28,344 nucleotides of DNA from Pseudomonadota bacterium (GTDB lineage: Bacteria > Myxococcota_A > Polyangia > Haliangiales > Haliangiaceae), in NCBI GenBank assembly GCA_023428295.1, contig JAEYYV010000215.1:1-28344 (forward strand), written 5' to 3'. Shown piece after piece: positions 25,593-28,344 of this stretch (position 1 is its first letter; every line of letters begins with the position of its first letter). Below the pieces are notes generated by a model that worked only from the letters and a program-made list of their open reading frames with translations, made no database searches and had not been told where the DNA came from. The translations under genes and the position numbers were made by a program.

Positions 25593-26962
25593 GGGTCCTC
25601 CTTGGACACGGCGGGCAGCTTGAGGCCGGGCTTCAGCGGCACTTTGTCTTTCACGAAGTCGACAAAGACTCGTTGTGCCGAATCCGGTGTGCCACCATCG
25701 ACCGTGACGCTCTTCTCGATGGGCTCGTACCAAGCATGCTCGAAGCGGATCGTGTGCTTGCCATCGTCGAGCTCGATCGGATCGGCCATCGGTGTCTCGC
25801 CGGCGGGCTTGCCGTCGATCTTCACGGTGGCCCATGGATAAGCATTCACGCGGATATACCCACGACCGATCTTCTGGTCCTGCTGTGGTGTGTAGTGCGG
25901 AGTGGCGCCTAGCGGTGCGACGTGGATCAGGCCGAGCATGAGCGCGAGCATGCCGAGCGTGACGCCGTGCGCGATCATGCCGACGCGCACCGCGTGTCGA
26001 GCCTGCATGTTCGTCGGCTGTGCGAGGCTACCGCCGCCGGTCTTGTTACTCGCGCCGTTGGGATTCAAGTACTCCTCGGCCTCGAGCTCGGTGATCACGT
26101 TCTGCGCGCGCAGGAACATCACGAGACGCGCGTGGTGATTCATCTCGACGTGTCGCGCGAGGAAGCGCTCGAGCGCCATCACCATGTGCTGCGCGCTTCG
26201 CCACCGATCGCGCGGCTGCTTCTCGAGGCAGCGGTCGATGATGCTCGAGAGCTCGCGCGGAATCTCCGGGTTGAGCTTGCGCACGCTCACGTGCTTCTCG
26301 AGGCGAATCTTGTGCATCGCCGAGCGCTTCTCGTCCTCGACGAACGGCTTCTTGCCCGTGACCATCTGATAGAGCACGACGCCGAGCGAGAAGATGTCGC
26401 TGCGCGCGTCGAGCTTGTCGCCGAGAACCTGCTCGGGAGACATGTACGCGGGCGTGCCGATACCGGTGCCTGCTTCGGTCAGATCGCCAAAGCTCGTGTC
26501 GCGCGCGATGCCGAAGTCCATCACCTTCACGCCGCCCTGCCGCGAGAGCATCACGTTGGCCGGCTTGATGTCGCGGTGGACGATCGAGCGGTAGTGCACG
26601 TAGTCGAGTGCACGCGCGACCTGCATCGCGATGATCGCGGCGACGTCGTATGGAAGGCGGCCACACTTCTCGAGGAGATCGTACAAATCGATCCCCTGCA
26701 CGTACTCCATCACGATGAACAACGCGCCGCGTTCGCGGTGGAAGTCATAGACATGTATGATGTTTTCGTGCTGCAGCGTCGCGAGGCTCTTCGCTTCGCG
26801 TTCGAAGCGAGTGATGACGTGCTCTTCCATCGCTGCGGAAGACTTCAGCGCCTTGATGGCGACCGTGCGTCCGAGAGGCTCCTGAACTGCGCGGTAAACT
26901 ACCGCCATTCCTCCAGAAGCTACCTCGTCGACGATGCGGCAGTTGCCGATGCGTTCGAGCAT
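25589..26962 (-). CDS. Transmembrane Ser/Thr kinase with extracellular PEGA domain
   Basis: A 457-residue receptor kinase from ATG 26960-26962 (a TTG two codons earlier is possible). The kinase domain (~7-270) has EVASGGMAVVYRA, catalytic Lys37 (TVAIKAL), HRDIKPAN at 129-136, DFG at 149-151, GTPAYMSPEQ and RSDIFSLGVVLYQMVTG. A His/Arg-rich juxtamembrane helix follows (HVEMNHHARLVMFLRAQN). The TM helix is at ~327-349. The exported part holds a PEGA domain (~367-437: RVNAYPWATVKIDGKPAGETP, ELDDGKHTIRFEHAWYEP). The GTGA overlap couples it to the LysM gene, again pairing a PEGA kinase with a wall-binding protein. The start lies 132 bp from the first rRNA promoter, which points the other way. Confidence 0.95.
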   Translation of the reverse strand: MLERIGNCRIVDEVASGGMAVVYRAVQEPLGRTVAIKALKSSAAMEEHVITRFEREAKSLATLQHENIIHVYDFHRERGALFIVMEYVQGIDLYDLLEKCGRLPYDVAAIIAMQVARALDYVHYRSIVHRDIKPANVMLSRQGGVKVMDFGIARDTSFGDLTEAGTGIGTPAYMSPEQVLGDKLDARSDIFSLGVVLYQMVTGKKPFVEDEKRSAMHKIRLEKHVSVRKLNPEIPRELSSIIDRCLEKQPRDRWRSAQHMVMALERFLARHVEMNHHARLVMFLRAQNVITELEAEEYLNPNGASNKTGGGSLAQPTNMQARHAVRVGMIAHGVTLGMLALMLGLIHVAPLGATPHYTPQQDQKIGRGYIRVNAYPWATVKIDGKPAGETPMADPIELDDGKHTIRFEHAWYEPIEKSVTVDGGTPDSAQRVFVDFVKDKVPLKPGLKLPAVSKEDP

Positions 26963-27094
26963 GACCAAGTGCAGCGTAACGGACCGCGAGCCGGGCGTGG
27001 GACGTACTGCACGGCGGAGATCGCGAAAAATGCCCGAAAATCGGCGCGTGATTCCAGCTGGTTACAAGACTGCTCGAAAATTAAATGCACGACG
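26963..27094. promoter_or_regulatory. Divergent spacer between kinase operon and rRNA operon
   Basis: The spacer must hold the kinase promoter and the upstream region of rrn P1. Just ahead of the P1 -35 is an AT-rich tract (gaaaattaaat, 27076-27086) suited to an UP element. I saw no convincing -35/-10 pair for the kinase. Confidence 0.45.
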
Positions 27095-27123
27095 TTGACA
27101 GCGGGCTCTCAACCCCCTATAAA
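27095..27123 (+). promoter_or_regulatory. rRNA promoter P1
   Basis: TTGACA (27095-27100), a 17-bp spacer, then TATAAA (27118-27123), a near-consensus sigma-70 promoter. A GC-rich discriminator and the motif tccctcga follow, the same arrangement as in P2 and P3. The AT-rich gaaaattaaat just upstream may be an UP element. Confidence 0.85.
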
Positions 27124-27173
27124 CCGCCTCCCTCGACGGCACACGCCAACGAGAACCCAAAGGAAACCGCTCA

Positions 27174-27197
27174 CCTGGCCTCGGCCCGGGAGCCAGA
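27174..27197 (+). ncRNA. rRNA leader hairpin, unit 1
   Basis: CTGGC (27175-27179) pairs with GCCAG (27192-27196). The loop is longer (12 nt) than in the other two units. Positionally it is equivalent to the unit 2 and 3 hairpins. Confidence 0.5.
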
Positions 27198-27252
27198 CCG
27201 GAGGGGCTGACAAGAGAAGCGGGGTTGACGAAAAAAAGGTCGAAAGACACCG

Positions 27253-27281
27253 TTGACACCGCAAACTCGAGACAGTAGAAC
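27253..27281 (+). promoter_or_regulatory. rRNA promoter P2
   Basis: TTGACA (27253-27258), 17-bp spacer, TAGAAC (27276-27281), followed by gcgca-tccctcga as in the other units. An A7 tract at 27231-27237 lies ~16 bp upstream of the -35 and may act as an UP element. The -10 is weaker than that of P1. Confidence 0.75.
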
Positions 27282-27333
27282 GCGCATCCCTCGAAGCGAA
27301 AGCCGACAGGGAAAACCCGAAGGAAAACGATCA

Positions 27334-27349
27334 TCTGGCAATGGCCAGA
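27334..27349 (+). ncRNA. rRNA leader hairpin, unit 2
   Basis: TCTGGC (27334-27339), loop aatg, GCCAGA (27344-27349). Compared with unit 3, two base pairs differ and both are compensated, supporting a conserved RNA structure. Confidence 0.7.
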
Positions 27350-27410
27350 CAGAGTGCCGGAGGGACGGGAAGGGGAGCGAGGTTGACGGAAAAAAGTTCG
27401 AAAGACACCG

Positions 27411-27439
27411 TTGACACCGCAAACCTGACCGAGTAAAAG
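27411..27439 (+). promoter_or_regulatory. rRNA promoter P3 (proximal)
   Basis: TTGACA (27411-27416), 17-bp spacer, TAAAAG (27434-27439), then cagca-tccctcga. An A6 tract (27390-27395) lies upstream of the -35. It is the promoter nearest to 16S, with about 210 bp of leader. Confidence 0.75.
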
Positions 27440-27480
27440 CAGCATCCCTCGAAGACGCGAGTCGACGAGAGAAAAACGAA

Positions 27481-27527
27481 GGAACCCGATCACCTAGCAA
27501 TGGCTAGGCAGAAGGTTCCGGGATCGG
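27481..27527 (+). ncRNA. rRNA leader stem-loop, unit 3, with alternative pairing
   Basis: The inner hairpin CCTAGC-aatg-GCTAGG (27493-27508) is enclosed by GGAACC (27481-27486) with GGTTCC (27514-27519). A competing pair, CCGATC (27486-27491) with GATCGG (27522-27527), overlaps the outer stem and touches the boxA-like element. The two outer pairings cross each other, so they are mutually exclusive or form a pseudoknot. Confidence 0.6.
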
Positions 27528-27546
27528 TCTCTGAAAACTGGATAGC
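27525..27546 (+). promoter_or_regulatory. boxA-like antitermination element of the rRNA leader
   Basis: cggtctctgaaaactggata matches the common rRNA leader form TTCTTTGAAAACTGGATA except for a C in the T-run. BoxA recruits the Nus-factor complex that protects rRNA transcription from Rho. The location, ~115 nt before 16S, is usual. Confidence 0.75.
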
Positions 27547-27657
27547 AAGTCGAAATCGAATACGTGAATTTTTGTTCGTAAAGAAACCATTCCACGTCGA
27601 TGTGTCCTTTCCCCCCGGAACGGGCACTATCCACGACGTCGAGCGGGTTCAAATCTT

Positions 27658-28344
<687 letters not shown>

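Larger units (their letters stand above)
27095..27568 (+). repeat. Three tandem 158-bp rRNA promoter-leader units
   Basis: The -35 hexamers begin at 27095, 27253 and 27411, exactly 158 bp apart. Each unit has a promoter, the discriminator motif tccctcga, an A/G-rich segment with aggaaa/cc-cgatcac, and a short hairpin. Units 1 and 2 then end with gttgacg plus an A-tract and gaaagacacc before the next promoter. Unit 3 instead ends in the boxA-like sequence before 16S. This points to duplication of a whole promoter-leader module. Confidence 0.85.

Noticed and set aside
23559..25841. 760-residue plus-strand open frame
   Set aside because: Spans three minus-strand genes antisense; low-complexity Arg/Glu/Ala composition typical of GC-rich shadows.
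27061..27500. Minus-strand open frames over the rRNA leader (143 and 109 residues)
   Set aside because: Repeat-derived frames (LRCQRCLSNFF-type periodicity) over the promoter array; no start context and explained by the 158-bp units.
27095..27568. CRISPR-like array
   Set aside because: The repeats are 158-bp diverged units containing promoters and hairpins, with no constant short repeat or unique spacers.

Overview
The window looks like a high-GC myxobacterial chromosome (Myxococcota). The signs are two secreted proteases with MYXO-CTERM-type C-terminal sorting tags, several eukaryote-like Ser/Thr kinases fused to PEGA or PPC-type sensor regions, TPR/PEGA envelope proteins and many short lipoproteins. 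The partial 16S rRNA at the right end has the 5' signature GAACGTTAGCGGCGGGC and, from memory, most resembles the Nannocystineae/Haliangiales side of the phylum (Kofleriaceae-like). That placement is inference and needs a 16S search.

Layout, left to right. (1) 1-757: C-lobe of a Ser/Thr kinase on the minus strand, lacking its ATP-binding lobe and probably a pseudogene. (2) 921-3185: a lipoprotein with six Cys-rich InlB-B-like repeats and a propeller-like C-terminus, bracketed by two copies of a diverged ~120-bp repeat. (3) 3368-4308: two small plus-strand genes of unknown function. (4) 8462-4312 (minus): operon of a PEGA receptor kinase, an exported TPR/PEGA protein and a Spinster-like MFS transporter, joined by a 9-nt gap and an ATGA overlap. 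(5) 9380-8572 (minus): ArsR-type repressor and SRPBCC/AHSA1 protein. (6) 12838-9442 (minus): eutB, eutC and eutL in the enteric order, but with a plus-strand lipoprotein gene between eutB and eutC and a terminator-like hairpin directly in front of eutB. (7) 13544-12957: DUF2231 membrane protein, followed by a 486-bp gap. (8) 14031-16632: two paralogous trypsin-like MYXO-CTERM proteases flanking small membrane-protein genes on the other strand. (9) 16648-18969: icd (+) and mdh (-), converging on a pair of hairpins. (10) 23453-19008 (minus): receptor kinase with PPC-like extracellular repeats, then a large CehA/McbA-type PHP lipoprotein. (11) 26962-23598 (minus): receptor kinase with PEGA, a LysM protein and a lipoprotein with a phosphoesterase-like look. 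(12) 27095-end: rRNA operon with three tandem promoter-leader units spaced exactly 158 bp apart, a boxA-like element and the first ~690 nt of 16S rRNA.

Functional themes. Three complete kinases each head a minus-strand gene set whose next gene encodes an exported or lipid-anchored protein, suggesting kinase/envelope-partner modules. EutBC split ethanolamine to acetaldehyde and ammonia, and EutL is a microcompartment shell protein, but no other shell, reactivase or aldehyde-processing gene is visible. icd and mdh supply TCA-cycle steps. The observations I find most worth checking are the triplicated rRNA promoter/leader array with a covarying hairpin, and the split, possibly attenuated eutBCL locus.
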